64,000 bases of DNA from Humulus lupulus (GCF_963169125.1 NC_084793.1:135138297-135202296), one strand, 5' to 3'; positions 46,856 through 57,444 are shown, counted from the stretch's first letter. A program made the numbers and translations. The notes: generated from the sequence alone by a model not told the origin.

Positions 46856-47570
46856 GGTACCTGGATATAACCAGGTCGCCTTAAAGACTTAGAAGTTAAT
46901 TCAAATCGATTGATCGTTGTTTTTCTTAAAAAACGCGAGATATTGATAAGGGATTAACGTGAACTAAGCTCTACCCTGGATGCAACCAGGTTCATAAAAC
47001 TTAGAAGTTAACTTAAATCGATTGATTGTTGTTTTTCTTAAAGAGCACGAGATATTGATAAAAGTTAACACGAACTAATTTTTCAAATTAAGTCCCTGGA
47101 AATAACCAGGTCATAAAACTTAGAAGTTAACTTAAATCGATTAATCGTTGTTTTTCTTAAAGAGCACGAGATATTGATAAAAGTTAACACGAACTAAGTT
47201 TTCAAATTAAGTTCCTGGAAATAACCAGGTCATAAAACTTAGAAGTTAACTTAAATCGATTGATCGTTGTTTTTCTTAAAGAGCACGAGATATTGATAAA
47301 AGTTAACACGAACTAAGTTTTCAAATTAAGTCCCTGGAAATAATCAGGTCATAAAACTTGGAAGTTAATTTAAATTGATTGATCGTTGTTTTTCTTAAAG
47401 AGCACGAGATATTGATAAAAATTAACACGAACTAAGTTTTCAAACTAAGTTCCTGGATATAACCAGGTCACAAAACTTGGAAGTTAATTTAAATAGATTG
47501 ATCGTGGTTTTTCTTAAAAAGCACGAGATATTGGTAAAAATTAATGCGAACTAAGTTTTTCAAAATAGTA
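46856..47570 (+). repeat. 119-bp tandem repeat, six copies, in Tat-3
   Basis: GAGATATTG recurs at 46937, 47049, 47168, 47287, 47406 and 47525; spacing is 112 then 119 four times. Each unit has CCTGGAxATAACCAGG (a hairpin with CCTGG/CCAGG arms), CTTAGAAGTTAACTTAAAT, GTTGTTTTTCTTAAAGAGC and AACACGAACTAAG. It sits between pol and the end of the antisense gene. Tandem repeats in this part of Tat-type elements are known and can seed satellite DNA. Confidence 0.93.
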
Positions 47571-47712
47571 ACTAAAGTGCGTAAAGACAAAAGGAAATAA
47601 GTCAATTAAAAATAAAATTGATAATTAGATTGTCTCGAGGTGGAAACACCTCATGCAAAAGTTACACAAAAAATTGAGAATATTAAAGAAAAAGGTGCGA
47701 AAAAGGAAGGCC

Positions 47713-50429
47713 CTAAGTTCCGCCAGGCTGCCCCGTGGGGGTCGCCATCTCGCCCTCCTGCTCAGCTGCGCCGAAGACCTCCCCGGTCTCAGAAGGTGCT
47801 TCTTTCTCGAGGCGAGCTTTAAACCCCTCCAGCAAGGGTTCCCAGATGTCCGCTCCCAAGAAGGAGAAATCACCATCAGAGTTGTAGACCCAGCAATGGT
47901 AGAGCATGTCCTCCATGGCGGTGCTGGAGGCTGCCTTCTCGGCTTCTAGGGCGGCCTTGGACCCCTCGGTCCCGGCCTTCCCAGTGTCTAGCTCTGCCCG
48001 CATAGCGGCAAGGGCGGCTTTGGTTTCCTCGCCCTCTTGAAGCTTGGGACGGGCTTCTTCCAGCTCAGCCTGCGCGGCCGCCAGGGCATCCTTAGCCTCC
48101 TGCAAGGAAGTCTGGTGGGTGGACACAACTACCTGGTGCTTGCCCCTCATATCCTCGAGCTGGGCCTTGGTCCAGGCTATGCTCCTGTGAAGGGCCAAGG
48201 CGCTCTAAAAAAACGGAGAGGCAACTGCCTTAAGAAAAAGAGAAGGGAGAAAGGAAAAATAGGGCAAGGCATGCTAATCAAAGATCACAAAAGGATAAGT
48301 TCAGCTTACCGTTAGGGCCATGCCCAAGGAAGATTCCAGCACGCCCACCGGGCTCCTTGTCTCGATGGCCCTGAGCTCCCTCTCGTTGAAGCGGTAGAAG
48401 TGGCTGACGGCGTAGTTCGCCGTCTCATACACCGTCCCCCGAAAGACGTCTGGAATCTTCTCCAGGTCCTGGGGGACAACCGAGATGCACACCTCGGGAG
48501 GCACAATCGCCGAAGCCCCGGGCTCTGCCCCTGTATCCCGGACGAAGGCCGGAGCTCGCGGAGGGGGTGGGGGCATGCTCCCCCCTGCAGCAGGAGGTGC
48601 AGTTTCCTCGACCTGGGCGGCTGGGGGCTGCTCTTTCTTCTTTGCAAGAGACTTGGTCGGGGTCCTAGCAGCTTTCTTCACCATCCGGAGCTTCTTCATT
48701 TTGGGCCCAGAGGCCCCGGCTGAGGAGTTCCCCCCGGTGAACACAGACCGCAGATTTTTTCCCCCGGGATGAGACATCTCCTCTGGCAAAACAAAGACAT
48801 GGTTAGTACACAAGTTAGCAGTCATGCAAAAACAAAAACAAAGGGAACAAAAAAGGAAAAATTCAAGTATGTATATATACTAAAGGGAATCGTACCCCCT
48901 GAGCTAGACGAAGAATCTATGATTACGACCATTTGCCTCGGAGGTTCTGCGGGGGAATCTAAGGCAATTATTTCTCGAGCTGGCGCAGGTTCTGGATTCG
49001 AGGCTGTCTCAGGACTAGAATCTTCTACGTATTGCCTAAGACCTGGAGCTACGGTACCCTCCCAGAGTGATGGCCATGACCGAAGGTTAGTCCCATACTC
49101 CTCGAATAGGACCGACCTAAAAGCTAGGGTGTTGTCTACAACTATGGTCCCCCTAGGTCGGCTACTTTCGTAGTCTAGCACGAGCTGGTCGACGTAGTGG
49201 AGCAGGGTTTCATCTAAGTCTGGGTCACTTCGATGGCGTTGGACAATTTGTCTGGGATTGAACCTAGCTAGCCAGGGGTCTGCAGTGGCCCTATCTAAGT
49301 TCCTAAATGTATAAGGGTTACCTTGGCCGGAGGGACCTGCAGCTGCTCCGGACCGGATCCTCTCCTCGTCCGTTCTTTGGGCTACCTACAACGCCCGTTT
49401 CCTCGTCCTCACGAGGGGCACCTCTTCCTCCTCGTCCTCCTCATATTCATCCCCCGCGACCTCCCCCACAATGATAGGCCTCGTATCGCAGGCTGGGGGA
49501 AGCACTCGGGGCCTCCTTAGGTTCAGAGTCTGGCCTAGGCAGATCAGCTTACAGGCCAGCATCGTCTCGTCTGTCACGAGCTGGCGATAGTCCTTTTCAC
49601 TGGGGGGCAAGCCCACCAGTGTCTTGTACTGGCTCTCGAGGATCACAGACTTCTTTGTCCTTACGAAGATAGCTGCAGAATTAATCTAAGTCAGAAATGG
49701 ATACAGGAGGAGCTAACCGATACTTAACTTACAAGCTAAGGTTGAAAGGCACTTACGAGGACGGTTGAAGTAGTGTAGCTCGCAGTTTCGAAACCCCGTC
49801 GACATAAAGAATTGATCTTTGAAGTCGTTGGGGTGGCTGCGTAGCTCGATGACCGCAGTCGTGTTGGGGAACCGGGTTAAGTAATAAAACCCGTCACCTC
49901 GCCCCCGCTGCTCCGGGCTGGCCTTGAGGCAGAAGAAATACAGAATGCCCGCAGGAGTGGGGACCTCCCACTTTTGTTTCAAGAACAAGTATCTTAACCC
50001 CGCCAACAAACGGTAATAGTTGGGGGGGAGCTGGAATGGGGCCAACCTCACGTAGTTGAGGAAATCGGCGAAGTATTGGTCCAACGGGAGGAAGGCCCCT
50101 GCCTTGAAATGTTCGTTGCTCCAGGCCGAGAACACCTCATCCAGCGGCACGCAACTCTGTTCGCCTTCTAAGGGAGGTCGGGCAACCACGGTTCCCCTCC
50201 CCAGCTCGATATTGTGGGAGAGGAATATTTTGTTTACCCTCGCCTGGTCAGTGATCTTCTTGACGATCCTCTCCGCCTCAAAGAATGCGTCGGGGGCCAC
50301 CTCGAGCTCCCGTTCCACTGCTGGCCTGAAGTTGGGAATCGGGGATTCAGCCATCACCTCATTTCCCTTGTTTTGTTGGGAGGACGAGCTGCCTACGGAC
50401 TTCTTGGGAGCATTCTTCTTGGGTCCCAT
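47713..50429 (-). pseudogene. Spliced antisense gene of Tat-3 (best preserved copy, one in-frame stop)
   Basis: Start MGPKKNAPKKSVGSSSSQQN at 50429. Predicted exons on the minus strand are 50429-49757, 49672-48896, 48782-48310 and 48204-47713. Introns of 84, 113 and 105 bp have GT-AG ends and phases 1, 1, 0. The joined length is 2415 nt, exactly 805 codons with the stop, and every junction keeps frame. The only break is TAG at 49386-49388. Exon A has FLNYVRLAPFQLPPNYYRLL, the counterpart of YFGVAPFQITPNGYRML in Tat-1. Exon B has an acidic run (EYEEDEEEEVPLVRTRKRA). Exon C is Lys/Pro-rich. Exon D is an Ala/Glu-rich coiled coil ending near LYHCWVYNSDGDFSFLG. The function is unknown; a DNA- or RNA-associated structural role is only a guess. 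Confidence 0.8.
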
Positions 50430-50437
50430 CTGGTCGC

Positions 50438-50947
50438 CTAGCGAACAAAAAGAAGAAATTTTAGAAAAAGGCGACCTAAAATGGAGAAGAACATGAATGT
50501 TTCCTTGACACGAGCTGAGGTAAGCCCAGCCTGTGGAGAGTGAGACCACGCGGTTCTATGAACATGCGCCTGTGCTCCCAACAGATCTTCGATTACTCGG
50601 AATTCGTGTGTCAGGAGGGTCAGGATAGAATTTTCTTTGGAAGGAAAGTTTCGGTAGGCAAGAGAGGCAAAACCGCCTGTGAGGCGTGTCCCCTAAGCTA
50701 CCCGGTTTTGCACCCAAAATACTGGGCATTTTAAACAAGCATAGCTAAAATTCTACCCAGAAAGTTTCCCCAGAAAATGCACCAAGGCTCCTAAATGGTT
50801 TTCTACTGCAAACGATACCCTAACCTAAAAGGCTTTTACCCTTCATGCCCACAAAAAACCAACAAAACCCTGCATGTCGCTACAGTAAATATTTACCTAA
50901 GCTACAGTGAAAAATAATTTCAAAACATGCACGGTCAGGAGACTTAC
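50438..50947 (-). other. Leader intron of the Tat-3 antisense gene
   Basis: On the minus strand the donor GTAAGT begins at 50947 and the acceptor TTTGTTCGCTAG ends at 50438, eight bases before the ATG at 50429. Length 510 bp. It matches the Tat-1 and Tat-2 leader introns in place and acceptor sequence. Confidence 0.6.
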
Positions 50948-51167
50948 TGAGTGTTCTGGTTGAGAAGAGGATGAAGGGAACGCCTGGGTTGGGGCTTCGT
51001 CGGAGTAGTTGATTCCAAAGCTTCGAAGGAGCCCTTACACCTGAACTTCTTGAGTGCTGGGAATGGCAGCCGGAAAGAAGAGGGTTTTTCTTTTGAAAAT
51101 GAAGAGAGAAGAAGAAGAAAATTTCTGAAAAATTTCAAATGAACGGGTGGCCCATGCGTAAGGTGCC

Positions 51168-51181
51168 CACCCCTTTTATAT
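51168..51181 (-). promoter_or_regulatory. TATA box of the Tat-3 antisense gene
   Basis: The minus strand reads CATATATAAAAGGGG. It lies about 225 bp upstream of the leader-intron donor and outside the LTR. It corresponds to the TATA-like motifs at 3059 and 28171 in the other two elements. Confidence 0.55.
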
Positions 51182-51429
51182 ATGTGAAGGGCCATGTGAG
51201 GAGGACCGTTGGATTTCCCTGATGTGGGATCCAAGGCTCTCCACTCGAAAGACGAAACGACGACTGAGTATAGGCTAGGCCATTAAATGCGGTTCTTGGA
51301 AGACGTACCGTCACCAACCACGATGTTCCACATATTCAGCGCCTGCGTAAAATGTGGAATATGAAGAGTTCATGGGAAAGCCTAAAAGCTCGTACTGTGG
51401 CCCTATACGACGTCATGTACCACGAGCAG

Positions 51430-51445
51430 GGACTTGGGGGGCAAA
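51430..51445 (+). promoter_or_regulatory. Polypurine tract of Tat-3
   Basis: GGACTTGGGGGGCAAA lies directly before the 3' LTR. It shares its core with the terminal tracts of Tat-1 and Tat-2. Confidence 0.85.
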
Positions 51446-52198
51446 TGTACGCCCTAGTTTTCCCACGGGCTGTTAGCAAGCTGAGATACAGCCTAATCAT
51501 GTCTACCACGTGGACATCCCCAAGACCGAAGCTGCCACTTGAAAGATCCTACCTCCTCAGCTCGAGGTAACCTAAGGGTTCGCCAAGATCATACGAAGTG
51601 TGGACTCTGAAGGCCACAGGTCAAGGGAAGCATCCAGCTCGTGGTACGAGTTAGAGTTGGAGGCTGTGACCTTTTATAAAGTCAACCACGCAAGGTAAAC
51701 GTGCATATATCAGACATCACATGTTTGATATATCCCTGACTTCTCGGACACGCAGCATGAACGTGCGCATTCAGACACCCACGACTGGGTTGGGCTGTGC
51801 GGCCCATTATCCCCCTTACCTATTGATTAGACCACACTTCATGTGTCAGGTTTTAGGAATTAATCATGAATGTCACAGAGCTGACATGATAGGTAAGAAG
51901 GTCACGGGATGACCTTCTTACCAACTCCCAGGTGCCCTCTCCTATAAATATGGAGACCCTGGGAGTTACAAAGGGCTGGACTCTATCGTGTAAGAAATAC
52001 CCTGTAAAAGAATACCAAGTATATAGCAATAATACTGACTGGTGGAGTAGAAGGATTTTAACCTTTGAACCACCTAAAAACGTAATTGTGTCACCAGCCC
52101 ATTCCTAAAAAGATCATTCATCTATTTCGGTTCAACATAAGCACTAATCCCTTCCTCTTATTTTCTTAATTACTTGTTGGCGAAGAACCGCATCAACA
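51446..52198 (+). repeat. Tat-3 3' LTR
   Basis: It starts TGTACGCCCTAG and ends CCGCATCAACA, with TATAAATAT at about 51943-51951. It matches 39720-40489 with about 25 substitutions and lacks the 18-bp duplication. Confidence 0.95.
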
Positions 52199-52435
52199 AC
52201 AATTATGCCCATAATGGCCAAAATTACGATTACGCCCTTCTAACCTAATCAGAGCCTACATGCATACTAATACACATAGTCATGCATCTCGAATATTCAG
52301 ATAGTCATATAACATGCTTTAAATCATAATCATGCATTTTACTCATTAAAGTCACACATAATTCCCATTATGCCCTCCAGGCACAATAATCAAGGCCCTT
52401 AAGCCTTATTAGCAAATTTGGGTCGTTACAACCTC

Positions 52436-53273
52436 TCTCTTCATTTCTCCGACCGACATTTCCTCTGCCTGAGTCAGCCTCATTGTAACCATGGCCATCT
52501 CTGAACCTCGATTGGCTATGGTGGGATCGACTGTCCCCTCGGTTGCCTCTTCGGGCTGAAACTTCCCGAGCGTTAGAGGGTGGCCTGCGTTGGTTGGTAG
52601 GTCCCCGTGCATTATCATGCCGTGGGGGCCCCCTGACCGCAGAGCTTATCTCTGAGTTCCTTCTGTTGCCAGAAGGACACTGCCCCCTACTCGGTGGGTT
52701 CGGCTCTTCGCCTCTATGGCGTCTAGGACTATGGGGCTGCTGCCCGGCCCTATTCTTCCTTGGCTGTGGGGGATTGTCTCGACCAGCCTGGGATGGAGGC
52801 TGCGCTTCAGGATCTCTTGGTGGGACATCATCCTGAGGCATTGGCGGCTGCTCGGGCCTTTAGGGGCTCGACGACTGGATCGACGGGTTAGGATTGGGAC
52901 CCCTTTGGGGTTGCCCATTTGCGGGTTGATCAGGCTGTGAGGCAGGTGCAGCCTGATTCCTAGCCAACTGTAGGGCTGCCATGGCCTCCCTCTGACGACG
53001 GTCCATCTCCGCCTGTCTTTCACTTAGCTCTTGGCTCTATCGCTCTATCTCTTGTTGCTGCCGCGCCATAATCTCCGCAACACTTTCTTGGCTGGCCCTC
53101 AGATTGGCCAGTTCATCCTGCAATACCCTCAGGGTATTTCTCAGCGTCTCGGAATCCAGTTCTTCCTAATCAAATTTCAAATGTGGCTCATTTTCAGCCA
53201 TGTTTGGAGGAGGAGGCGGTTGAGATGGTGCAGCGCCAGCCGTCTGCCCAGTTTTCTTTGTTGTTTTCGCCAT
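52436..53273 (-). pseudogene. Tat-2 gag, N-terminal part
   Basis: The ATG at 53273 opens MAKTTKKTGQTAGAAPSQ, the counterpart of the Tat-1 gag start. A TAG replaces a Glu about 35 codons in. The rest is Arg/Pro/Gln-rich (SQAGRDNPPQPRKNRAG) and runs to the G2 target site ACCTC. Confidence 0.8.
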
Positions 53274-53291
53274 TACTGCTTCAACAATTTC

Positions 53292-53320
53292 GTATCAAGC
53301 TCTCAATGAGAGCACTAGAA
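53292..53320 (-). promoter_or_regulatory. Tat-2 leader, candidate primer-binding region
   Basis: On the minus strand TTCTAGTGCTCTCATTGAGA follows the 5' LTR. GCTCTCATTGAGAGC is a near-perfect hairpin. TGG of the presumed primer site is TAG here, so the site may be damaged. Confidence 0.45.
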
Positions 53321-53928
53321 TGTTGACCCTTGTTTTAGTCAATTGACACGGAGTCAAAACGCTTGATGTGGATAGAAGTGTTGGAATCAATATAATGACA
53401 AAAACAGTAAAGAACACATGAAATTATAGTGGTTCAGCCCCAGGAATTGGTAATGACCTACGTCCACTTAAGCTATTATTGATATGAGATCTCAAAGGAG
53501 TGATCAAAGAACTAAGGTTCTCTGAGTTTCACAAACCTGAGAGGGATAAGCAATATAATCGTAATACAATAGCTCTAATTCTCTCGTAAGTGTATAACTT
53601 TGATTAACCAAAAGCCAAAAAAGTCCCTTCCTTGTGCTATCTTTCTCTATTTATAGGCTCAAGGAGGACTACATGAATTTGTTACAGATATTCTCTCCTA
53701 ATTAATCGGATAATCAGGAATCATTGGAGATAATCTTGGAATTGATTATGATCTCCACAAGATCATCTAGAAATATGCGGAGTGTACGACCATGCTGGTC
53801 GTAAGGAAAACTCAACTGCCACGCCAGGAAGGTCTTACTGGTCGATGTTCGAACAGAACTCTGCCAGGTGTCAGCCACATGTTTAAAAACGCCTGCCACG
53901 CCACCCGTACCTGTTTTTTTGGATAACA
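53321..53928 (-). repeat. Tat-2 5' LTR (right)
   Basis: It begins TGTTGACCCTTG and ends TTGGATAACA; partner of 27327-27933. On the minus strand the promoter TATA box CTATAAATA lies at about 53648-53656. Confidence 0.95.
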
Positions 53929-53933
53929 ATCAC

Positions 53934-55569
53934 TTTCTCTCTCTCTTTTTTTTTTACATCAATTTCTCTCTTCTTAATTTTTCTTCTTCAAAATTTCTCT
54001 CCTTATTTTTCATTATTTTTTCTTTCACATTACTTTATCTTATTATTTATTAAAAAATTAAAAAAAAATATCTTTGTAAATATATTTAGTAATATTTTAC
54101 TTTAAGATTTAAAAAAAAAATTAAAACTAAAAAATTATTTTTAGAAAACATTAAGCAAACATTTATTTTTTAAAAACTACAAAAACTGTTTTCTTCTGTT
54201 CATAAATCTCAACACTCTAATTCGGCAGCATCACAAGTATGTGCTGTATAACCCAGTATTGTGTGAATGTATATATATATCCTCTTATTTCCTATAAAGC
54301 AGCATTCTTTGTAAGTAGGCATTTCAAAGTTTAACAGGCAATCAGCAAGACGACCAACTTTTTGATAAAAAAAAATAGCCCATTCTCATTTTCCACAATT
54401 TTAAAATATGTGAGCTTTCGGAGATGATATATATCAACCAAAATCAATAAATATTTAAAACAAAGATTGATGACTGTAGCGACAAGATTAGGTAAACTGA
54501 GAATAATAATTTAATTTTTTTCTTTCATAAGAATATAAGAATAAAACTTACTCTAAAATCACTATAATGACACTTTAAATATCTCTTCCATATAATAAGT
54601 GTGTAGATAATGAAATTTTTTGATTTTAACCGTATTTTATTTTTTTAATATTAACTTTAACAGTATATTCTTATATTTAACAGAATATTCGTATATTTAT
54701 TAATTGTAGTTTGTAAACACTTAAACTTAAATAAATAATTAAAAAAATTAAAATATTATATTTTTGAGATATTTTACAATGATAATTATTTATAAATAAT
54801 AAATAATTAAAAAAAATTAAAATATAATATTTTTAAGATATTTTACAATGATAATTATTTTAAAATAATAAATAATTAAATAAATTAAAATATGATATTT
54901 TTCTAAAATTTTACAATAATAATAATTTAAAAATAATAAAATCATATGTTTTATAACTTAAATAAAATTTAATTAAACTTAAACTTACTTATTAAAATAA
55001 TATCATATTAAACATATAATATAATGTACAGTGAATTAACAATAAATTATTCTTTTTAAAAAAAAACTAGCAAGAAACTTAAATTTAAAATCCACGTATA
55101 ATATTTAATATTACATTAAACATATAATATATAATATCTTGTTGTCATTCCCAAATTCAAAAACTAGAACAAACATAAACTTACACAAAAATAAAAAAAT
55201 TATTTAATTAAAATAAAATATTTATTTCAAAATTTATATGACATTAATATAAATTTAATAAAAATAATTAATAAATTATATAAATAAAGTCAAACACATG
55301 CATATTACACGTTGATTGTATCTAGTATATATATATATATACTCATTGTTACAAAATCTTTTACCCATTGATGATTATTTTTGTCAATTATTAGATTTGC
55401 TTATATCTGAATTTCCATGAATTAAGGAGTTCTTTTCTATTTAGTGACCGATCGAATCTGAGAAATATTGGAAGATATCTTATAAATGTACAATTTGACT
55501 AATATTTATATTTATTACGTGATATTATGCTATGAGTATTTTTCATTTTTCATTTTTAATTTTGGAAAA
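53934..55569. other. AT-rich DNA right of Tat-2, no gene
   Basis: It begins with the CT-rich continuation of the Tat-2 target and the right half of the possible inverted-repeat element (to about 54200). The rest is very AT-rich with many runs of A or T and no credible coding sequence. Confidence 0.5.
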
Positions 55570-55841
55570 CCCTGCATACCAATCACCTCTATAAATAAAG
55601 AATGATTAGTTTATTGTAAAGGATTCGGAAAAAAAAAACTTTGAAACTCTAGTGAAATTACTTTAAAAGCTTTAATAAGTTAAGAGAATAATACAAACTC
55701 ATAAGCTAGGTAAATTTTAACTACTGAACCACGTAAAAATTCAGTGTGTTCATCAATTTTCTTTTTGATATAATCTTAATTCTAATATAGGTAGAACCTA
55801 ATTCTCTTCTTAGATTAAGTTGACGAAAATCCGCGTCAACA
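55570..55841 (+). mobile_element. Degraded LTR 3' end
   Basis: A TATA-like CTATAAATAAAG at about 55590 is followed by TACTGAACCACGTAAAAATTC and an end CCGCGTCAACA at 55831-55841. These match the order of landmarks in the Tat-3 LTR (GAACCACCTAAAAACG, then CCGCGTCAACA). I found no start or target duplication, so it is probably a truncated relic. Confidence 0.5.
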
Positions 55842-56143
55842 TGAATAAAGAAGAACAATATTACTAATGAAGGAATTTAGTAAAACATGTGTATTTATTA
55901 TGAAATCCTAATGTTTTGAACTTTTCATTTTTCAAAAGAAAGTTAATTTCCAAAATATAGCTTATCTCTTATTGGTTCGGATCACCATTCTCCATGGCCA
56001 AAAAAAAATAAAAAATACAATCCAAATTTAATGAAAAAAGAATATTGGTATCAAAATGTAGAATCTTTACTTGTTAACTTATTCTACTAAGTCTCATTTT
56101 GCCATGTGAGTATGATTACAAACTTTTTTTAGATAATATCTTG
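55842..56143. other. AT-rich spacer
   Basis: I see no gene, repeat or element end in this stretch. Confidence 0.4.
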
Positions 56144-56560
56144 TTGGGTTTTATGCCCTTATAAAACTACGTTTCTCATGTAATTAATTCATTATCAATA
56201 AAGTAATATAAATATTTTTGTTCAATCAAATTGCGTTGTTTACATGTTTTATTACATGATTAATTATTATTAATACAAACATTTATAAAATCCTGAACAT
56301 ATGTATAGTTACAATTATAGTGACTCGATCACAGTGGATTATAATTGTAATTATATGCTCAAAAATATTTTTTCTAAGATTAAATTAGTACATTGGATTT
56401 TTTACTGGTTCAGTAATCTACGAGAAGATATAATTACACATCTGATGTGATGTCCTATCCAGGAAATTGACCAAGTAGATAAGATCGGATGTATTTTGTT
56501 ACATTGGACTGGACCGATATTGATTATTGTGAATGCAAAAAACTTCCTACTCATAAAATA
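56144..56560 (+). mobile_element. Copia-like LTR fragment
   Basis: TGTTGGGTTTTATGCCCTTA at about 56145 is a start commonly seen in plant copia LTRs, and the body (GTAATTAATTCATTATCAAT, then TTACAATTATAGTGACTCGA) has that character. The right end is missing; the sequence changes abruptly to the GC-rich minisatellite near 56565. The family call is from general resemblance only. Confidence 0.35.
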
Positions 56561-56639
56561 CCTTAATTATGTTTCCCCTAAGGCATCAAATAAGCGTATG
56601 GAGTAGAAGAATACCACCCGACACCAAGCGTACCTCGTG

Positions 56640-56930
56640 TGTCACCACGCCCAGCGCCCCGTGCCTCCGCAAGACCATTCCTATACAAGGCCCTCCTACC
56701 TCCGCGAGACCATGCCTTTGTGAGACCTCAACTCCGCTAGACCATGCCTCTGCTAGGCCCTCCTGTCTCCGTGAGACCACGCCTCCACAACACCATGCCT
56801 CCGCGACACCATGCCACCACGAGTCCATGCCACCATGAGACCATGCCTCCGTGAGGCCGCGCCTTAGCGAGACCATGCCTCGCGAGACCGCGCCTCTGTG
56901 AGACCCTCTTGCCTTGCGAGGCCGTCTTGT
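56640..56930 (+). repeat. GC-rich degenerate minisatellite, about 16-17 bp
   Basis: Variants of GAGACCATGCCTCCGC recur about fifteen times (for example near 56710, 56748, 56775, 56797, 56834, 56868 and 56890). Copies differ by substitutions and short indels. It forms a GC-rich island in AT-rich DNA. Frames through it are repeat-derived and not genes. Confidence 0.75.
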
Positions 56931-56969
56931 CTTGCTCCTAGCCATGCGCTTCACAAACGACCTCAGCAC

Positions 56970-57444
56970 CTAGCCCCTCGTTCAGGGACAACCTTCATAA
57001 AAGGCACTCGTGCCTAGACGTGAGCTTCGCATGCACCAATAACTTCTCACATGATGATTCCATGGGACCATCCTACCAAAACTTCTAAAGCCTCTTGGAA
57101 GCAAGTATCTTGTTGAGGAGGCCCTATTCAATTTTGAGGTATGTGTCACTAGCAAAATGCACCCCATGTATATGTCACAATGGAAACCCCAAGTATCAAT
57201 ACTTAGCCAAATATTGAGAAGCTCGGGACATAGATGCACCCAAGAATAGTGATAGCGTAAATGGAATTCACATACAGGCACAGAAGGTACAAACAAGACA
57301 AAGGGAACCAAGGTACGCGCATGACACCCGTACCCTACAAGTAATGGTAGTACAAGAATGACACATGGAAAGAACTACCCCATCACGCATCTAATGCTCG
57401 TACCGGACAAGTGGTTGAGGTACATGATGGACCCAAAACGGGTA
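56970..57444. other. Unassigned DNA left of Ath-1
   Basis: Moderate base composition, no reading frame that resembles a known protein, and no repeat ends found. It may belong to the element carrying the minisatellite. Confidence 0.3.

Larger units (their letters stand above)
39720..52198 (+). mobile_element. Tat-3, Ty3/gypsy Tat-type retrotransposon of a second family (12.5 kb)
   Basis: LTRs at 39720-40489 and 51446-52198 are flanked by ACAGT (39715-39719) and ACAAT (52199-52203), a 5-bp duplication with one mismatch. Gag-pol is on the plus strand and the spliced extra gene on the minus strand. The LTRs differ by about 25 substitutions plus an 18-bp duplication in the 5' copy, less than Tat-2, consistent with a later insertion. 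Proteins are clearly homologous to Tat-1 and Tat-2 but well diverged. Stops in gag-pol, many at CGA or CAG codons, make it non-autonomous. Confidence 0.95.
37532..52430. mobile_element. LTR G2 (about 2.4 kb, probably solo), itself split by Tat-3
   Basis: The ends TGTAACGCCC (37532) and GGTCGTTACA (52430) plus a perfect 5-bp duplication ACCTC (37527-37531, 52431-52435) show insertion into Tat-2 gag. Its own sequence is 37532-39719 and 52204-52430. It holds no gag-pol, so a solo LTR is the simplest reading. It is related to G1 at the left of the window. A cluster of AGCGCT words lies at 38591-38700. The last half also holds ordinary CT-rich and AT-rich non-coding DNA. Confidence 0.85.
27327..53928 (-). 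mobile_element. Tat-2, Ty3/gypsy Tat-type retrotransposon, split by LTR G2
   Basis: LTRs at 27327-27933 and 53321-53928 and a perfect 5-bp duplication ATCAC (27322-27326, 53929-53933) define it. Removing G2 leaves about 11.7 kb with the same layout as Tat-1: antisense gene on plus at the left, gag-pol on minus. LTR sequence and proteins show it is the same family as Tat-1 but a different subfamily (shared blocks such as GGTAATGACxTACGTCCACTTA). I count about 29 LTR differences in 607 bp. Gag-pol is broken by stops, frameshifts, a 32-bp duplication and the insertion. Confidence 0.95.

Noticed and set aside
46856..47570. CRISPR-like regular array
   Set aside because: Units of 119 bp are contiguous with no unique spacers, and the setting is a plant retrotransposon.
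47640..49173. Several plus-strand frames between Tat-3 pol and its 3' LTR
   Set aside because: They are shadows of the minus-strand antisense gene, whose exons join in frame and share motifs with Tat-1 and Tat-2.
56569..56969. Open frames on both strands over the GC-rich minisatellite
   Set aside because: Both strands are open because the repeat lacks stop words. There is no similarity to a known protein and no conserved start.
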